From: an uncultured beta proteobacterium
Lineage (GTDB): Bacteria > Pseudomonadota > Gammaproteobacteria > Burkholderiales > Burkholderiaceae
NCBI GenBank assembly: GCA_903935355.1
Contig: CAIZRK010000013.1
Coordinates: 1-64,000, forward strand
Reading direction: 5' to 3'
DNA length: 64,000 bases
Shown one piece after another: positions 36,847 to 48,000 of the stretch. Every line of letters starts with the position of its first letter. Position 1 is the first letter of the stretch. A program made the translations under genes and the position numbers. The notes beneath the pieces are model-generated. The model was not told the origin of the DNA. It made no database searches and saw only the letters and a program-made list of their open reading frames with translations.

Positions 36847-38748
36847 TTAAGCAAGCAGTAGCTGATTAATTCGCTTCACAAAACTAGCGGGATCATTTAA
36901 CTGCCCACCTTCGGCCAATACCGCTTGGTCAAAAAGAACATTGGTCCACTCATCAAATTGCTTGTCATCGGATTTCAACCTCAGAAGTAAAGGGTGCTCC
37001 GGATTAATTTCCAAAATAGGCTTACTATCTGGAGCTTGCTGCCCTGCCGCTTTTAGCATGCGCAATAAATTGCCAGACAGCTCATTTTCATCAGCTACTA
37101 AACACGCTGGGGAGTCTGTTAATCGGAAAGTGACGCGTACATCCTTCACTTGGTCGGACAATACCGTTTTCATATGATCGAGTAGATCTTTGAAATTCTT
37201 TTCAGTCTCTTCGTGCTCTTTCTTTTCCTTTTCATCACTCAAACTACCTAAATCTAGGCCACCCTTAGCAACCGAAGTCATTTGCTTGCCATTAAACTCA
37301 GTAAAGAAAGACAGCATCCATTCGTCTACCCGATCCGAAAGTAACAATACTTCAACGCCCTTTTTGCGGAAAATCTCTAAGTGAGGGCTATTTTTTGCAG
37401 CATTAAAACTATCGCCAGTAACGTAATAGATCTTGTCTTGGCCCTCTTTCATCCGCATTGCATAATCAGCCAAAGAAACTATTTGATCGGCAGAGTCAGT
37501 ATGCGTACTAGCAAAACGTAAGAGCTTTAAGATCCGCTCTTGATTTACTTGATCTTCCCCAACACCCTCTTTTAGCACTTGTCCAAATTGGGTCCAGAAA
37601 GTGCGATATTTTTCCTTCTTTGTCTCATCCTCACTATTAGCTAGGTCCTCAAGCATGCTAAGCACACGCTTAGTGGAGCTTTCACGTATCGCCTTCACAT
37701 CGCGTGACTCTTGCAAAATTTCACGAGAAACATTTAAAGGCAAATCAACCGAATCAATTACACCTGTAACGAAACGAAGATACATTGGCATTAACTGCTC
37801 TGCATCATCCATGATGAAGATGCGCTTTACGTACAACTTAATACCGCCTCGCTTATTACGATCCCACAAATCAAAAGGGGCCCTAGCAGGGACGTATAGC
37901 AATTGAGTAAATTCACTACGGCCTTCCACTCGATTTAATGAGAAACACAATGGGTTTTCATAATCGTGGGAAAGATGTTTGTAAAAATCGTTGTATTGCT
38001 CTGGTGTAATCTCAGATTTAGAACGCGCCCACAAAGCACTTGATTGATTGATGCTCTCTAGTTCATCTTGAATGACGTGCTCTTTCTTTTCCTCATTCCA
38101 CTCTTCCTTATTCATTAATATAGGCAATGAGATATGGTCTGAGTATTTACGAATGATTGACTTTAATTTATAGCTTGAGAGGAAGTCTTCCTCACCTTCA
38201 CGCAAATGCATAGTAATAGAAGTGCCACGTGCGGGACGATCTATAGTCTCCACGGTAAATTCGCCTGAGCCATCAGACTCCCAGCGCACACCATCTGAAG
38301 CTGGCAACCCAGCATGGCGGGTTTCCACCGTAATGCGATCAGCAACAATAAAGGCAGAGTAAAACCCAACACCAAACTGCCCAATCAAGGCGGCATCTTT
38401 TTGCTGATCGCCAGATAGTTTTGAGAAAAACTCCTTAGTTCCAGAGCGAGCAATCGTGCCCAAGTTAGAGATGACCTCATCACGACTCATGCCAATACCA
38501 TTATCAGAAATAGTCAGGGTTCGCTTTTCCTTGTCAAAACTGACTGCAATTTTGAGATCAGGATCATCCCCATACCAATCTGGATGTGCAATACCCTCAA
38601 AACGAAGCTTATCTGCAGCATCTGATGAATTAGAGATGAGTTCACGCAAGAAGATTTCTTTGTTGGAATACAAAGAATGAATCATCAATTGCAATAGTTG
38701 CTTTACTTCGGCCTGAAAACCTAAGGTTTCTTTGCTAGCTACAGTCAT
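36847..38748 (-). CDS. htpG: Chaperone HtpG (Hsp90)
   Basis: HtpG is the cytoplasmic bacterial Hsp90. The 633-residue protein has the GHKL ATPase domain with [27 protein letters not shown] and [11 protein letters not shown], then middle and C-terminal dimer domains. A near-consensus sigma32 promoter lies just upstream at 38813-38785, so it should be strongly heat-induced. Confidence 0.98.
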   Translation of the reverse strand: MTVASKETLGFQAEVKQLLQLMIHSLYSNKEIFLRELISNSSDAADKLRFEGIAHPDWYGDDPDLKIAVSFDKEKRTLTISDNGIGMSRDEVISNLGTIARSGTKEFFSKLSGDQQKDAALIGQFGVGFYSAFIVADRITVETRHAGLPASDGVRWESDGSGEFTVETIDRPARGTSITMHLREGEEDFLSSYKLKSIIRKYSDHISLPILMNKEEWNEEKKEHVIQDELESINQSSALWARSKSEITPEQYNDFYKHLSHDYENPLCFSLNRVEGRSEFTQLLYVPARAPFDLWDRNKRGGIKLYVKRIFIMDDAEQLMPMYLRFVTGVIDSVDLPLNVSREILQESRDVKAIRESSTKRVLSMLEDLANSEDETKKEKYRTFWTQFGQVLKEGVGEDQVNQERILKLLRFASTHTDSADQIVSLADYAMRMKEGQDKIYYVTGDSFNAAKNSPHLEIFRKKGVEVLLLSDRVDEWMLSFFTEFNGKQMTSVAKGGLDLGSLSDEKEKKEHEETEKNFKDLLDHMKTVLSDQVKDVRVTFRLTDSPACLVADENELSGNLLRMLKAAGQQAPDSKPILEINPEHPLLLRLKSDDKQFDEWTNVLFDQAVLAEGGQLNDPASFVKRINQLLLA

Positions 38749-38784
38749 ACTAATACCCTCTAAATAAGTGTTCTTAACCCCCTG

Positions 38785-38813
38785 TATATGGGGTTCATTT
38801 TCTGAATTTCAAG
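38785..38813 (-). promoter_or_regulatory. Sigma32 (RpoH) heat-shock promoter of htpG
   Basis: On the minus strand CTTGAAA (38813-38807), then 13 bp, then CCCCATATA (38793-38785). Both boxes and the spacing agree with the known sigma32 consensus. The leader to the htpG ATG is about 30 nt. Confidence 0.88.
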
Positions 38814-38834
38814 ATGGGCATAGTGCTTTAAAAT

Positions 38835-39245
38835 TTAAGCAGAAGGTGGTTTAGACACCTTCTGGCCAATAGGTAATTCAGCCCTCTTCCATGCGCTAAA
38901 GCCGCCCTCAAGATGACACACCTCAGGGACACCCATCCTTTGCAGCACTTCCGTTGCCAAGGCAGATCGCCAGGCAGATCCGCAATAGAGCAGTAAGCGC
39001 TTGCCTTCCCCAAAAATAGGCTTGTAATAAGGGCTTTCAGGATCAACCCAAAATTCCAACATTCCTCTAGGGGCATGCAAGGCATTGGGAATCATCCCAT
39101 CACGCTCAAGCTCTCTGACATCTCGGATATCCACAAATACAGTATTTAAGTCGTCCAAGAGTAATTGGGCCTGCTCTAAAGGCACCGTCTCAATTTGAGC
39201 CATGGCTTGCGCGATCAACTCTTGATAGCCTAGTTTCAATTTCAT
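38835..39245 (-). CDS. Rhodanese-like domain protein
   Basis: The 136-residue single-domain protein has the rhodanese start (VFVDIRDVRELERDG) and the catalytic loop with C88 in LLYCGSAWRSALA, followed by LEGGFSAWKRAELP. It could carry sulfane sulfur between partners. I use the ATG at 39245, which has GGAG six bases upstream; the frame extends one codon to a TTG. It lies upstream of htpG but is outside its sigma32 promoter. Confidence 0.9.
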   Translation of the reverse strand: MKLKLGYQELIAQAMAQIETVPLEQAQLLLDDLNTVFVDIRDVRELERDGMIPNALHAPRGMLEFWVDPESPYYKPIFGEGKRLLLYCGSAWRSALATEVLQRMGVPEVCHLEGGFSAWKRAELPIGQKVSKPPSA

Positions 39246-39327
39246 CAAAATCTCCTAATTTACTGACATTATTGTCTATTAATCGTAAGCCTATTTGCTC
39301 CAAGAGACAGCCTGATAATATGTCTGA

Positions 39328-40590
39328 ATGAACTTTACCCCTACAGAACTTGGCGCAACTATTATTTTCACAATAGCCATACTTCACACCTTTTGCACTT
39401 CTTATTTTGAGGTGCTTGCAAAAAACTCACCTAGGCATGCTGGCTTATGGCATTTACTAGGCGAAGTGGAGATTGTTTTTGGCTTTTGGGCGGCTATCTT
39501 AATAGTCTACATTGGATTTATCAATGACTTAACGACAGCAAAAGACTATGCCAACAAGCGCAACTTCACCGAACCCCTATTTGTATTTGCCATTATGGTA
39601 GTTGCTGGAAGTAAACCCATTTTGTATATCTCCACTCAAATATTGCACACCATTGGAAAGGGCTTGCAGCTTTTACTCCATGTGCGCAGTGCCCCTGTTC
39701 TTTATTTTTTAACATTAGGCCTGACACCCCTCATAGGATCGCTGATCACCGAGCCAGCGGCAATGACCTTGGCTGCCTTTTTATTACGCGATCTTGTTTA
39801 CAAACATCCATGCTCTAAAGCATTGCTGTTTGGTACGCTCGGGGTACTTTTTGTCAATATTTCAATTGGCGGAACACTGACTAACTTTGCCGCCCCGCCC
39901 GTCCTCATGGTGGCTAGCACATGGGGCTGGAGCTCGGCATTCATGTTCGCCAATTTTGGCATTGAATCATGTGTTGCCATTGCTATAAATGCGCTGGGCG
40001 CTACGCTGCTCTTTCATCATCAACTAATTGAGCCAGAACTTGTAAAAGAAAAATCCAGAGTACCCCTAACGGTCATCTGTATGCACTTATTATTCTTAGT
40101 GGGCGTAGTCCTATTTGCGCATGACCCCATCATTTTTATGTGGATACTGCTCTTTTTTATTGGCTATACCATTGCGTATCCAATGCACCAAAGCCCACTC
40201 ATTTTGAAAGAGGCTCTCTTGGTCGGGTTTTTCTTGGGTGGATTGGTAGTCTTAGGCGCATTACAAGGATGGTGGTTGCAGCCAATTTTGCAAAACATGA
40301 GTCCAACAGCGGTGTTTTATGGCAGCTTAGCCCTCACAGCCATTACTGATAATGCTGCCTTAACTTATTTAGGGTCCTTAGTAACGGGTACCTCCCCTGA
40401 ATTTAAGCTTGCCTTAGTCGGTGGCGCAGTTGCTGGGGGAGGATTAACGGTGATTGCAAATGCCCCTAACCCAGCGGGTATTGCCATTTTGCGCAGCTAT
40501 TTCCCTAATGGCGCAGTCTCAGCGCTATATTTGCTCCTAGGGGCATTGCCGCCCACTCTCGTAGCTATTCTGGCCTATCGCCTGATGTAG
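39328..40590 (+). CDS. Putative Na+/H+ antiporter (Na_H_antiport_3-like)
   Basis: The 420-residue membrane protein has about eleven to twelve hydrophobic helices. Conserved-looking polar motifs inside the membrane are LITEPAAMTLAAFLLRD, GGTLTNFAAPPVLMVA and TAITDNAALTYLGSLV, which resemble ion-transporter-superfamily antiporters; I recall the bacterial 'putative Na+/H+ antiporter' family with this layout. It is divergent from the rhodanese gene. Ion specificity is not shown by the sequence. Confidence 0.75.
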   Translation: MNFTPTELGATIIFTIAILHTFCTSYFEVLAKNSPRHAGLWHLLGEVEIVFGFWAAILIVYIGFINDLTTAKDYANKRNFTEPLFVFAIMVVAGSKPILYISTQILHTIGKGLQLLLHVRSAPVLYFLTLGLTPLIGSLITEPAAMTLAAFLLRDLVYKHPCSKALLFGTLGVLFVNISIGGTLTNFAAPPVLMVASTWGWSSAFMFANFGIESCVAIAINALGATLLFHHQLIEPELVKEKSRVPLTVICMHLLFLVGVVLFAHDPIIFMWILLFFIGYTIAYPMHQSPLILKEALLVGFFLGGLVVLGALQGWWLQPILQNMSPTAVFYGSLALTAITDNAALTYLGSLVTGTSPEFKLALVGGAVAGGGLTVIANAPNPAGIAILRSYFPNGAVSALYLLLGALPPTLVAILAYRLM

Positions 40591-40648
40591 TAAAGCTTAT
40601 GCCGTAAAATCAGCGCTTCGCCCCCAGCTATAAACCTGAGAACGGCAT

Positions 40649-41992
40649 ATGAAAAAGCTCTACATCAAAACCTTCGGCTGTCAAATGAACGAGTATGACT
40701 CGGGCAAAATGGCCGACCTCCTCCATGCCAATGAAGGCATGGTAATGACAGACAGGCCCGAAGATGCAGACCTCGTGCTTTTAAATACTTGCTCGATTCG
40801 TGAAAAAGCGGAAGATAAGGTCTTTTCTGATTTAGGCCGTTTGCGCGAACTCAAGAAAATCAATCCGAATTTATTAATTGGGGTTGGTGGCTGCGTAGCT
40901 AGTCAAGAAGGTCGGCAAATTATCAGTAGAGCGCCCTATGTGGATGTGGTCTTTGGTCCACAAACTTTACATCGCTTGTCTGACTTGCTAGCGCAACGCC
41001 GTGAGACCGGTAGAGCGCAAGTAGATATTTCTTTTCCTGAGATTGAAAAGTTTGACCACCTACCCCTCTCACGTCAAACACGAGGCTCAGCCTACGTATC
41101 GATCATGGAAGGCTGCTCTAAATATTGCAGTTACTGTGTAGTACCTTATACCCGTGGTGAGGAAGTTTCCCGCCCTTTTGATGACGTTCTTACCGAAGTG
41201 GCCAATCTTGCATCGCAAGGCGTTAAAGAAATTGTATTGCTTGGGCAAAACGTTAATGCCTACTTAGGAAAAATGGGAGGTACAAAAGAGCTTGCAGATT
41301 TCGCACTCCTGATTGAATACATTGCCGAAATTCCAGGACTTGAACGCATTCGCTTTACTACCAGCCATCCTAAGGAATTTACCCAGCGCTTAATTGATGT
41401 GTATGCCAAAGTACCGAAGTTGGTGAGCCATTTACATCTCCCCGTGCAGCATGCATCTGATTCAATACTATCTAGTATGAAGCGTGGCTATACCGCCTTG
41501 GAATATAAAAGCATTATTCGCAAAATGCGCGCTGTCCGCCCTGACCTTACACTGTCGAGTGACTTCATCGTTGGATTTCCCGGAGAGTCGGATGCAGATT
41601 TTGAGAAACTACTGACAATGGTGCAAGACCTGCATTTTGATAACAGCTTTTGCTTTATTTTTAGTGCGCGCCCAGGTACCCCGGCAGCCAATCTCTTTGA
41701 CGATACCCCTTACGAAATTAAACTACAACGCTTGCAAACATTACTTGCTTTAGTGGAATCTCAGGCTAATCAGATTAGCCAAAATATGCTGGGCAATACT
41801 GAACGTGTATTGATTGAAGGTTTAGCAAAAGATGGTGTTAACTTACAAGGCCGAGCTGCTAATAATCGCGTCATTCATTTTTCAGTACCCGCTCAAGATA
41901 TTGATTCTTTAATTGGACAGATGGTTGATGTTCAGATTACTGAGGTATTAAATTACACTCTTCGCGGCGAGTTAGTTTTTGCACATGCCTAG
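40649..41992 (+). CDS. miaB: tRNA-2-methylthio-N6-dimethylallyladenosine synthase
   Basis: MiaB adds a methylthio group to i6A37 of tRNAs. The 447-residue protein has the N-terminal cluster cysteines in [24 protein letters not shown] and GGCVASQEG, the radical-SAM cluster in [16 protein letters not shown] and a C-terminal TRAM domain. It starts the plus-strand run miaB-ybeY-corC-lnt, whose order is conserved in gammaproteobacteria and betaproteobacteria. Confidence 0.97.
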   Translation: MKKLYIKTFGCQMNEYDSGKMADLLHANEGMVMTDRPEDADLVLLNTCSIREKAEDKVFSDLGRLRELKKINPNLLIGVGGCVASQEGRQIISRAPYVDVVFGPQTLHRLSDLLAQRRETGRAQVDISFPEIEKFDHLPLSRQTRGSAYVSIMEGCSKYCSYCVVPYTRGEEVSRPFDDVLTEVANLASQGVKEIVLLGQNVNAYLGKMGGTKELADFALLIEYIAEIPGLERIRFTTSHPKEFTQRLIDVYAKVPKLVSHLHLPVQHASDSILSSMKRGYTALEYKSIIRKMRAVRPDLTLSSDFIVGFPGESDADFEKLLTMVQDLHFDNSFCFIFSARPGTPAANLFDDTPYEIKLQRLQTLLALVESQANQISQNMLGNTERVLIEGLAKDGVNLQGRAANNRVIHFSVPAQDIDSLIGQMVDVQITEVLNYTLRGELVFAHA

Positions 41993-42464
41993 CCTAACTA
42001 AACCCAAGCTTCTGCCAAGTCTCAAATTGGTGATTGAAATTCAAACTACCAGCACCGCTATTAAGCAGTCATTGGCTAGCATAGCTTCATCGGTACTCAT
42101 GAAGAAATGGGTAAAAGAAACCATTACTCAAGGCGGTACGATTACCCTACGTTTTGTTAATGCCGCCGAAGCAAAAACACTGAATTTCGCCTTTCGAAAA
42201 AAAGATAAGCCGACTAATGTCTTGACCTTTATCTATGAGCTCACTAAAAAAACAGTCGCTGCCGATATCGTTTTTTGTCTCCCAGTAATCAAAAAGGAGG
42301 CTCGCGAACAGGGTAAAGAGTTGCAGGCACATCTTGCCCATCTCATTATTCATGGATGCTTGCATGCCCAAGGACTTGATCATAGGAACGAAAGCGATGC
42401 CCAGAAAATGGAAAAACAAGAAGTCAAGATCTTGAAATCTCTCGGTTTTAATAACCCCTACTAA
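41985..42464 (+). CDS. ybeY: Endoribonuclease YbeY
   Basis: YbeY is a zinc-dependent RNase needed for 16S rRNA 3' maturation and ribosome quality control. The 159-residue protein ends in the metal motif [12 protein letters not shown] choose the ATG at 41985, overlapping miaB by 8 bp; a TTG two codons earlier is possible. A PhoH-like gene, often between miaB and ybeY, is absent here. Confidence 0.93.
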   Translation: MPSLTKPKLLPSLKLVIEIQTTSTAIKQSLASIASSVLMKKWVKETITQGGTITLRFVNAAEAKTLNFAFRKKDKPTNVLTFIYELTKKTVAADIVFCLPVIKKEAREQGKELQAHLAHLIIHGCLHAQGLDHRNESDAQKMEKQEVKILKSLGFNNPY

Positions 42465-42527
42465 GAAATTTAAAGCCACCAACCCTATATTCACTAAAAT
42501 TACTTTTTTCTAAGCTATTCTTGTCAT

Positions 42528-43379
42528 ATGCCTGACCCCAAAAAATCCCTACTAGAACGCCTAGCTGACTTTGTAACCCCTCAGCCCGTCAATCCTTCTG
42601 CACTTCGCCAAGAACTGATTGATACCTTAAGAGAAGCGCAAATTGAAGGTTTAATTGATGCTGATGCCCTCTCGATGATTGAGGGAGTATTTCAGGTGGG
42701 GCAACTATGCGCACGAGATATCTTGGTACCTAGAGCCCAAATTGACTGGATCGATATCAACCAAGCTCTTCCAGAAATTATTAAAAGCGTGATCGCCGCT
42801 GCCCATTCTCGTTTTCCAGTATTTGAAGGTAGTCGCGACAACGTGATTGGCACCCTCCTAGCAAAAGATCTTTTGCGCCATTCATCTGAAAAAGATTTTC
42901 AAGTGCGAGATTGGTTGCGCCCCGCAGTCTTTATTCCCGAATCAAAACGTTTGAGTGTTTTATTGCGCGATTTTAAAGATAATCGTAACCACCTAGCCAT
43001 CGTGGTAGATGAATACAGTGGCGTAGCTGGCATCATTACGATTGAAGATGTGCTTGAGCAAATTGTGGGTGACATTGAAGATGAGCACGATGTTGATGAA
43101 GAAGCAGATAATCTGATTTCTTTGGATAACGGGGATATTCGTGTAAAAGGCATTACTGAGTTAGAGCAATTTAATGACGCCTTAGGTACTCAGTTTGAGC
43201 TCGAAGATGTTGAAACAGTTGCTGGTTTAGTTATTCAGCATTTGGGACGCGTGCCAAAAATTGGTGAGCGCATTCAAATTGACGGAATTGAATTTGAAGT
43301 ACAACGTGCAGACCCAAGACAAATTCATATTTTGTTAGCGCGCCAACTCTCCAAAAAATCTGACAAAGACTTATCTTGA
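42528..43379 (+). CDS. corC: CorC/HlyC-type CBS-domain protein
   Basis: The 283-residue cytosolic protein has two CBS domains (about residues 55-185, with RAQIDWIDI and FPVFEGSRDNVIGTLLAKDLL then VVDEYSGVAGIITIEDVLEQIVG) and a C-terminal transporter-associated domain (FELEDVETVAGLVIQHLGRVPKIGE). E. coli CorC (YbeX) is linked to magnesium efflux and ribosome metabolism. The gene overlaps lnt by 4 bp. Confidence 0.93.
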   Translation: MPDPKKSLLERLADFVTPQPVNPSALRQELIDTLREAQIEGLIDADALSMIEGVFQVGQLCARDILVPRAQIDWIDINQALPEIIKSVIAAAHSRFPVFEGSRDNVIGTLLAKDLLRHSSEKDFQVRDWLRPAVFIPESKRLSVLLRDFKDNRNHLAIVVDEYSGVAGIITIEDVLEQIVGDIEDEHDVDEEADNLISLDNGDIRVKGITELEQFNDALGTQFELEDVETVAGLVIQHLGRVPKIGERIQIDGIEFEVQRADPRQIHILLARQLSKKSDKDLS

Positions 43380-44905
43380 CTAATCGGGTTACGCGCAAGC
43401 TTGATCGTACCCTGCGCTTATTCCTTCTATTTTTCTTAGGCGCCCTTTTAGCCGGTGTAGCTGAACTCCCCTACGGTGGATGGATTCAGATTCCAGTTTT
43501 AAGTCTCATTTTCTTTTTACTAAGTAATAATAATTTTGGCTCTCTGCAATCTCATTTTCTTTTAGGGATAGCTTTTGGCCTAGGCTACTTTGTTCTTGGG
43601 CTTTGGTGGACCTATATAAGCCTTCATGATGTGGGCGGTATGAATGTACTACTTTCTGGTATGGCCGTTTTCTTGCTTGCTGGATACATGGCACTTTATT
43701 TTTCTTGCGCTAGTCTTGCTATTCCACTTTTTAAACGTGCCCCCCTAGCAGGTCTTTTACTAGCGGCAAGCTGGGTAGTAATTGAATATCTTCGCGGAAT
43801 CATCTTTACTGGTTTTCCTTGGATGGGTTTAGCCGAAGCCCAAGTCAATGGCCCATTTGCTTCTATAGCGCCGTATTTAGGTGGTCTGGGTTGCACCTTT
43901 ATGGTTGTATGGGTTTCATGGCTAGCACTTTCCCTACAAAAAAACTTCAAGACAACAAGTCTCTTGATTATTTGTTTAGTCGGTCTTAATCAGCTCCTAA
44001 GCACTTGGGTCTTTACTAAGCCTATTGGCGATCCCCTAGGTGTAGAGCTCATCCAAGGTAATTTTGCCCAAAGTTTAGTTTTCAAGCCAGAGGGTATGCT
44101 CTTGCAAATTGAGTTTTATAAATCGAAGATGCTTGATTCCAATGCAGATCTCGTAGTTTCTCCAGAAACCGCTTTGCCTTGGCCAGAGCCAAACATCCCT
44201 CTAGGTACGCTTGAGAACTTACAAGCCTTCGCTAGCTCTAAGAAGACTTTTCTACTATTTGGCATCCTTGGTAGACACTTCAACCCTTTGGATGGCAGAG
44301 AATTTTCCAATAGAGCCCTTGGCCTTAGTCCAACAAACCCACCCTATCGCTATGACAAATCTCACCTCGTTCCTTTTGGAGAATTTATTCCGCCTGGATT
44401 TCATTGGTTTGTAAATGCATTTAGCGTCCCGTTAAGTGACTTTTCACGTGGCTCACAAGATCAACCATTCTTTTTAATTAATAGAGAAGGACAATCTTCG
44501 CTCTATGCGGCCATCACTATTTGCTATGAAGATGTATTTGGAGGTGAGCTCGCTACTCGTTTACGCACTAGTCAAGAGCCTGCCAATCTTCTAGTCAATA
44601 TGACTAACTTAGCTTGGTTTGGAGCTTCTCAGGCGCCCACTCAACAATTACGCCTCTCTCAACTACGCTCTCTAGAAACCGGGTTGCCAGCAATTCGAGC
44701 CACAAATACGGGAATAACCGCAGTACTAGGTCCCGATGGCAAAGTAGTGGCGCAATTGCCCCCATTTACACAGGGCACCCTGAGCGCCTTAGTGCAGGGC
44801 CATTCTGGCAAAACACCGTTTGTCCAGTGGGGAAATATCCCTATTTTGGGCATTTCCTGCCTCTTGTTGATTTTTGGACTGATTCGTCAAAAACGTTTTA
44901 AATAG
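43376..44905 (+). CDS. lnt: Apolipoprotein N-acyltransferase
   Basis: Lnt adds the third acyl chain to lipoproteins in the inner membrane. The 509-residue protein has an N-terminal bundle of six or more helices and a nitrilase-fold periplasmic domain with the catalytic triad E264 (SPETALP), K328 (YDKSHLVPFGEFIP) and C383 (TICYEDVFGG). The start is a TTG that overlaps the corC stop (TTGA); no ATG is available before the first membrane helix. Confidence 0.95.
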   Translation: MTNRVTRKLDRTLRLFLLFFLGALLAGVAELPYGGWIQIPVLSLIFFLLSNNNFGSLQSHFLLGIAFGLGYFVLGLWWTYISLHDVGGMNVLLSGMAVFLLAGYMALYFSCASLAIPLFKRAPLAGLLLAASWVVIEYLRGIIFTGFPWMGLAEAQVNGPFASIAPYLGGLGCTFMVVWVSWLALSLQKNFKTTSLLIICLVGLNQLLSTWVFTKPIGDPLGVELIQGNFAQSLVFKPEGMLLQIEFYKSKMLDSNADLVVSPETALPWPEPNIPLGTLENLQAFASSKKTFLLFGILGRHFNPLDGREFSNRALGLSPTNPPYRYDKSHLVPFGEFIPPGFHWFVNAFSVPLSDFSRGSQDQPFFLINREGQSSLYAAITICYEDVFGGELATRLRTSQEPANLLVNMTNLAWFGASQAPTQQLRLSQLRSLETGLPAIRATNTGITAVLGPDGKVVAQLPPFTQGTLSALVQGHSGKTPFVQWGNIPILGISCLLLIFGLIRQKRFK

Positions 44906-44962
44906 CTATTTGCTTACGTCCTCCACGAGCCATGTAAAATCAAGGGCTTAGCTAGGTTAATC

Positions 44963-45856
44963 ATGCTTACTTTTCAGCAAATTATTCTCAAACTCCAAGA
45001 TTACTGGGACCAACAAGGTTGCGTCCTATTGCAAGCTATCGACCTTGAAGTCGGAGCAGGTACATCCCATACAGCTACTTTTTTACGTGCCATTGGTCCT
45101 GAGCCATGGAAAGCTGCCTACGTACAACCCTCTCGAAGACCTAAAGATGGGCGCTATGGTGAGAATCCCAACCGACTCCAACACTACTATCAATATCAGG
45201 TTGTACTCAAGCCTGCCCCAGAAAATATTCTAGAACTGTATCTAGGCTCTCTTGCTGCTCTAGGGCTAGACCTACAAAAAAACGATGTTCGCTTTGTTGA
45301 GGATGACTGGGAGAACCCAACACTTGGGGCTTGGGGTCTTGGCTGGGAGGTCTGGTTAAACGGTATGGAAGTAACGCAATTTACGTATTTCCAACAAGTC
45401 GGTGGTCTTGATTGCAAACCTGTGCTTGGTGAAATTACCTACGGCATCGAGCGCTTGGCCATGTATATTCAAAACTGTTCCAACGTTTATGATCTGGTCT
45501 GGGCTGAAGGCATCTCTTATGGTGACGTGTATCACCAAAACGAAGTGGAGCAGTCTAGCTATAACTTTGAACACTCCAATACCGATCTGCTCTTTGCTAA
45601 CTTTAGCAATTATGAAAGCGAGGCAAAACGCTTAATGGAAGTTCCGCTTGCCCTGCCCGCTTATGAAATGGTTCTCAAAGCAGCGCATACCTTTAATTTA
45701 TTAGATGCCCGTGGCGCTATCTCGGTTACTGAACGCGCAGCCTATATTGGTCGCATTCGTAATCTTTCTCGTGCTGTAGCTCAAGCCTACTTTGAGTCTC
45801 GAGAAAAGTTGGGTTTCCCCATGTGCCAACGCCTAGCTAACACATCTGGGTCTTAA
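44963..45856 (+). CDS. glyQ: Glycyl-tRNA synthetase, alpha subunit
   Basis: GlyQ carries the class II active site that activates glycine. The 297-residue protein starts [15 protein letters not shown] and contains [15 protein letters not shown] and the [17 protein letters not shown] motif, all typical of the alpha2-beta2 bacterial form. It is 5 bp upstream of glyS. Confidence 0.98.
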   Translation: MLTFQQIILKLQDYWDQQGCVLLQAIDLEVGAGTSHTATFLRAIGPEPWKAAYVQPSRRPKDGRYGENPNRLQHYYQYQVVLKPAPENILELYLGSLAALGLDLQKNDVRFVEDDWENPTLGAWGLGWEVWLNGMEVTQFTYFQQVGGLDCKPVLGEITYGIERLAMYIQNCSNVYDLVWAEGISYGDVYHQNEVEQSSYNFEHSNTDLLFANFSNYESEAKRLMEVPLALPAYEMVLKAAHTFNLLDARGAISVTERAAYIGRIRNLSRAVAQAYFESREKLGFPMCQRLANTSGS

Positions 45857-45861
45857 AAAAG

Positions 45862-48000
45862 ATGAGTACACCCCATTTTCTTGCTCAGCCAGCTAATTTA
45901 TTGATTGAGGTATTTACAGAAGAGCTGCCCCCTAAATCCTTACGTCGTTTAGGTGAGGCTTTTAGTGACGGTATCTACACATCATTAAAGGCCGCCGGTC
46001 TTTTAAATGCAAGTTCGACATCAAGCAGTTATGCCACTCCGCGTCGTTTAGCAGTGCTAGTAAGTGATGTCTTAAGCCAAGCCCCCGATTACCCTGTACG
46101 TGAAAAGTTATTACCGACCAGTATTGCATTTGACGCACAAGGCCAAGCAACCGCTCCATTACTAAAAAAATTAGCGGCATTGGGTTATCCCGATCTAGAC
46201 TTAAGCAGCTTAGAGAAATCAGGCGAAGGCAAAAATGAAGCGCTCTTTTTAAACGTCATTGCCAAAGGCGGCACACTTCAAGCTACCGCCCAGACTGCGC
46301 TAGCGCAAACATTGGATAAGCTACCTATTGCGAAAATGATGCATTACCAAGTGCTTCAAAAAAATGGTCAGCTAGCTGAGGTGGAATTTGCGCGACCTGC
46401 GCATCGCATCATCGCCCTTCATGGTGACCAGATATTACCTATCAGCGCGCTAGGCATTGATGCTGGTAATCAGACTGAAGGTCATCGCTTTTTAGCACCC
46501 GGAGTGATAACGATTCAATCGGCTAATCTATATGAAGCTGCCTTACAAGCTAAAGCAAAGGTGATGCCTAGCTTTGATCAGCGCCGCGCTTTTCTCGAGA
46601 CCGCATTGTTAAAAGCTGCTGGGGATGATCTGGTATTGATGCCAGATAGTTTGCTAGACGAAGTTACGGCTTTAGTAGAATGGCCGGCAATTTATGAATG
46701 TCACTTTGATCAAGAGTTCTTGGAGGTGCCTCAAGAGTGCTTGATTTTAACGATGCAAACCAATCAGAAATACTTTGCTTTAACTGATAGTCAAGGTAAA
46801 TTGCGTAATCGCTTTCTGATCGTTTCTAATATTGAAACTAATCAACCAGAAGCGATTATTTCCGGAAATGAGCGTGTGGTTCGCCCCCGTCTATCCGATG
46901 CACGCTTCTTTTTCAAACAAGATCAAAAACGTCCTTTAGCTTCTCGAGTAGCCGATTTAGGTAAAGTGGTTTATCACAATCAGCTAGGCAATCAGCACGA
47001 TAGAATGAAGCGAGTGCAGGCAATTGCGGCTAGTATCGCAAAACTATTAAACGCTGATCAAACTCTTGCTAGCCGAGCTGCAGAGATAGCAAAAACTGAC
47101 TTACTAACCGATATGGTTGGCGAGTTTCCTGAGTTACAAGGCATCATGGGGCGCTACTATGCCCATCATGATGGCGAACATTCTGAAGTGGCCTTTGCCT
47201 GTAGTGAACATTACATGCCACGGTTTGCTGGCGATGCTTTACCTCAAACCCAAACTGGCACTATCCTTGCGCTTGCCGATAAATTAGAAACATTGATTGG
47301 CATATGGGGTGTTGGCTTAGCCCCAACTGGTGACAAAGACCCATATGCACTACGTCGACATGCCTTGGGTATTTGCCGGCTTCTTCTAGAAAAAAATCTT
47401 GCTTTAAATTTACCTGAGTTAATCACCTTAGCTCGTAAGCAATTTCCCCAGCAAGAAGTGCAAGATAAGGCACTGCCAGAAGATATTTACATCTTCATCA
47501 TTGATCGCTTACGTGCTTATTTGCGCGAACAGTCAGTTGCTGGCAAACCCTTTACTAGCGCAGAAATTGATGCGGTCTTGAGCCAATCTCCAGCCCAGTT
47601 AAATGATTTAATAGATCGCTTAAGCGCTTTGCGTGAATTTAATGCACTGGCAGAAGCTCCTCAACTTGCAGCTGCCAACAAGCGGATTAGTAATATTCTG
47701 AAGAAAACCAACACTGCCATTCCGACAATCTGCTCAAGCAAAGTATTATTAGATCCCGCTGAAATTTCACTGTATCAAGTACTTGAAACGATTACACCAG
47801 CACTTAGTTTGGCTTATGAGAAGCGTCAGTTTGTGGAACTTTTAAAAACACTGCTAACCTTAAGTAAACCAATCGATCAATTTTTTGCTGATGTCATGGT
47901 GATGGATCCCAGCCCAAAGTTGCGTGATAACCGCCTAGCCCTCTTGCAGCAACTTCACCAGAAAATGAATCTGATTGCCGATCTCGGCAAATTAGCATGA
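45862..48000 (+). CDS. glyS: Glycyl-tRNA synthetase, beta subunit
   Basis: The 712-residue subunit binds and edits tRNA-Gly with GlyQ. It begins with LLIEVFTEELPPKSL, has the segment ECLILTMQTNQKYFALTD near residue 295, and the HD-like part GIMGRYYAHHDGE. The C-terminal anticodon-binding domain is complete. The last 4 bp overlap gmhB. Confidence 0.98.
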   Translation: MSTPHFLAQPANLLIEVFTEELPPKSLRRLGEAFSDGIYTSLKAAGLLNASSTSSSYATPRRLAVLVSDVLSQAPDYPVREKLLPTSIAFDAQGQATAPLLKKLAALGYPDLDLSSLEKSGEGKNEALFLNVIAKGGTLQATAQTALAQTLDKLPIAKMMHYQVLQKNGQLAEVEFARPAHRIIALHGDQILPISALGIDAGNQTEGHRFLAPGVITIQSANLYEAALQAKAKVMPSFDQRRAFLETALLKAAGDDLVLMPDSLLDEVTALVEWPAIYECHFDQEFLEVPQECLILTMQTNQKYFALTDSQGKLRNRFLIVSNIETNQPEAIISGNERVVRPRLSDARFFFKQDQKRPLASRVADLGKVVYHNQLGNQHDRMKRVQAIAASIAKLLNADQTLASRAAEIAKTDLLTDMVGEFPELQGIMGRYYAHHDGEHSEVAFACSEHYMPRFAGDALPQTQTGTILALADKLETLIGIWGVGLAPTGDKDPYALRRHALGICRLLLEKNLALNLPELITLARKQFPQQEVQDKALPEDIYIFIIDRLRAYLREQSVAGKPFTSAEIDAVLSQSPAQLNDLIDRLSALREFNALAEAPQLAAANKRISNILKKTNTAIPTICSSKVLLDPAEISLYQVLETITPALSLAYEKRQFVELLKTLLTLSKPIDQFFADVMVMDPSPKLRDNRLALLQQLHQKMNLIADLGKLA

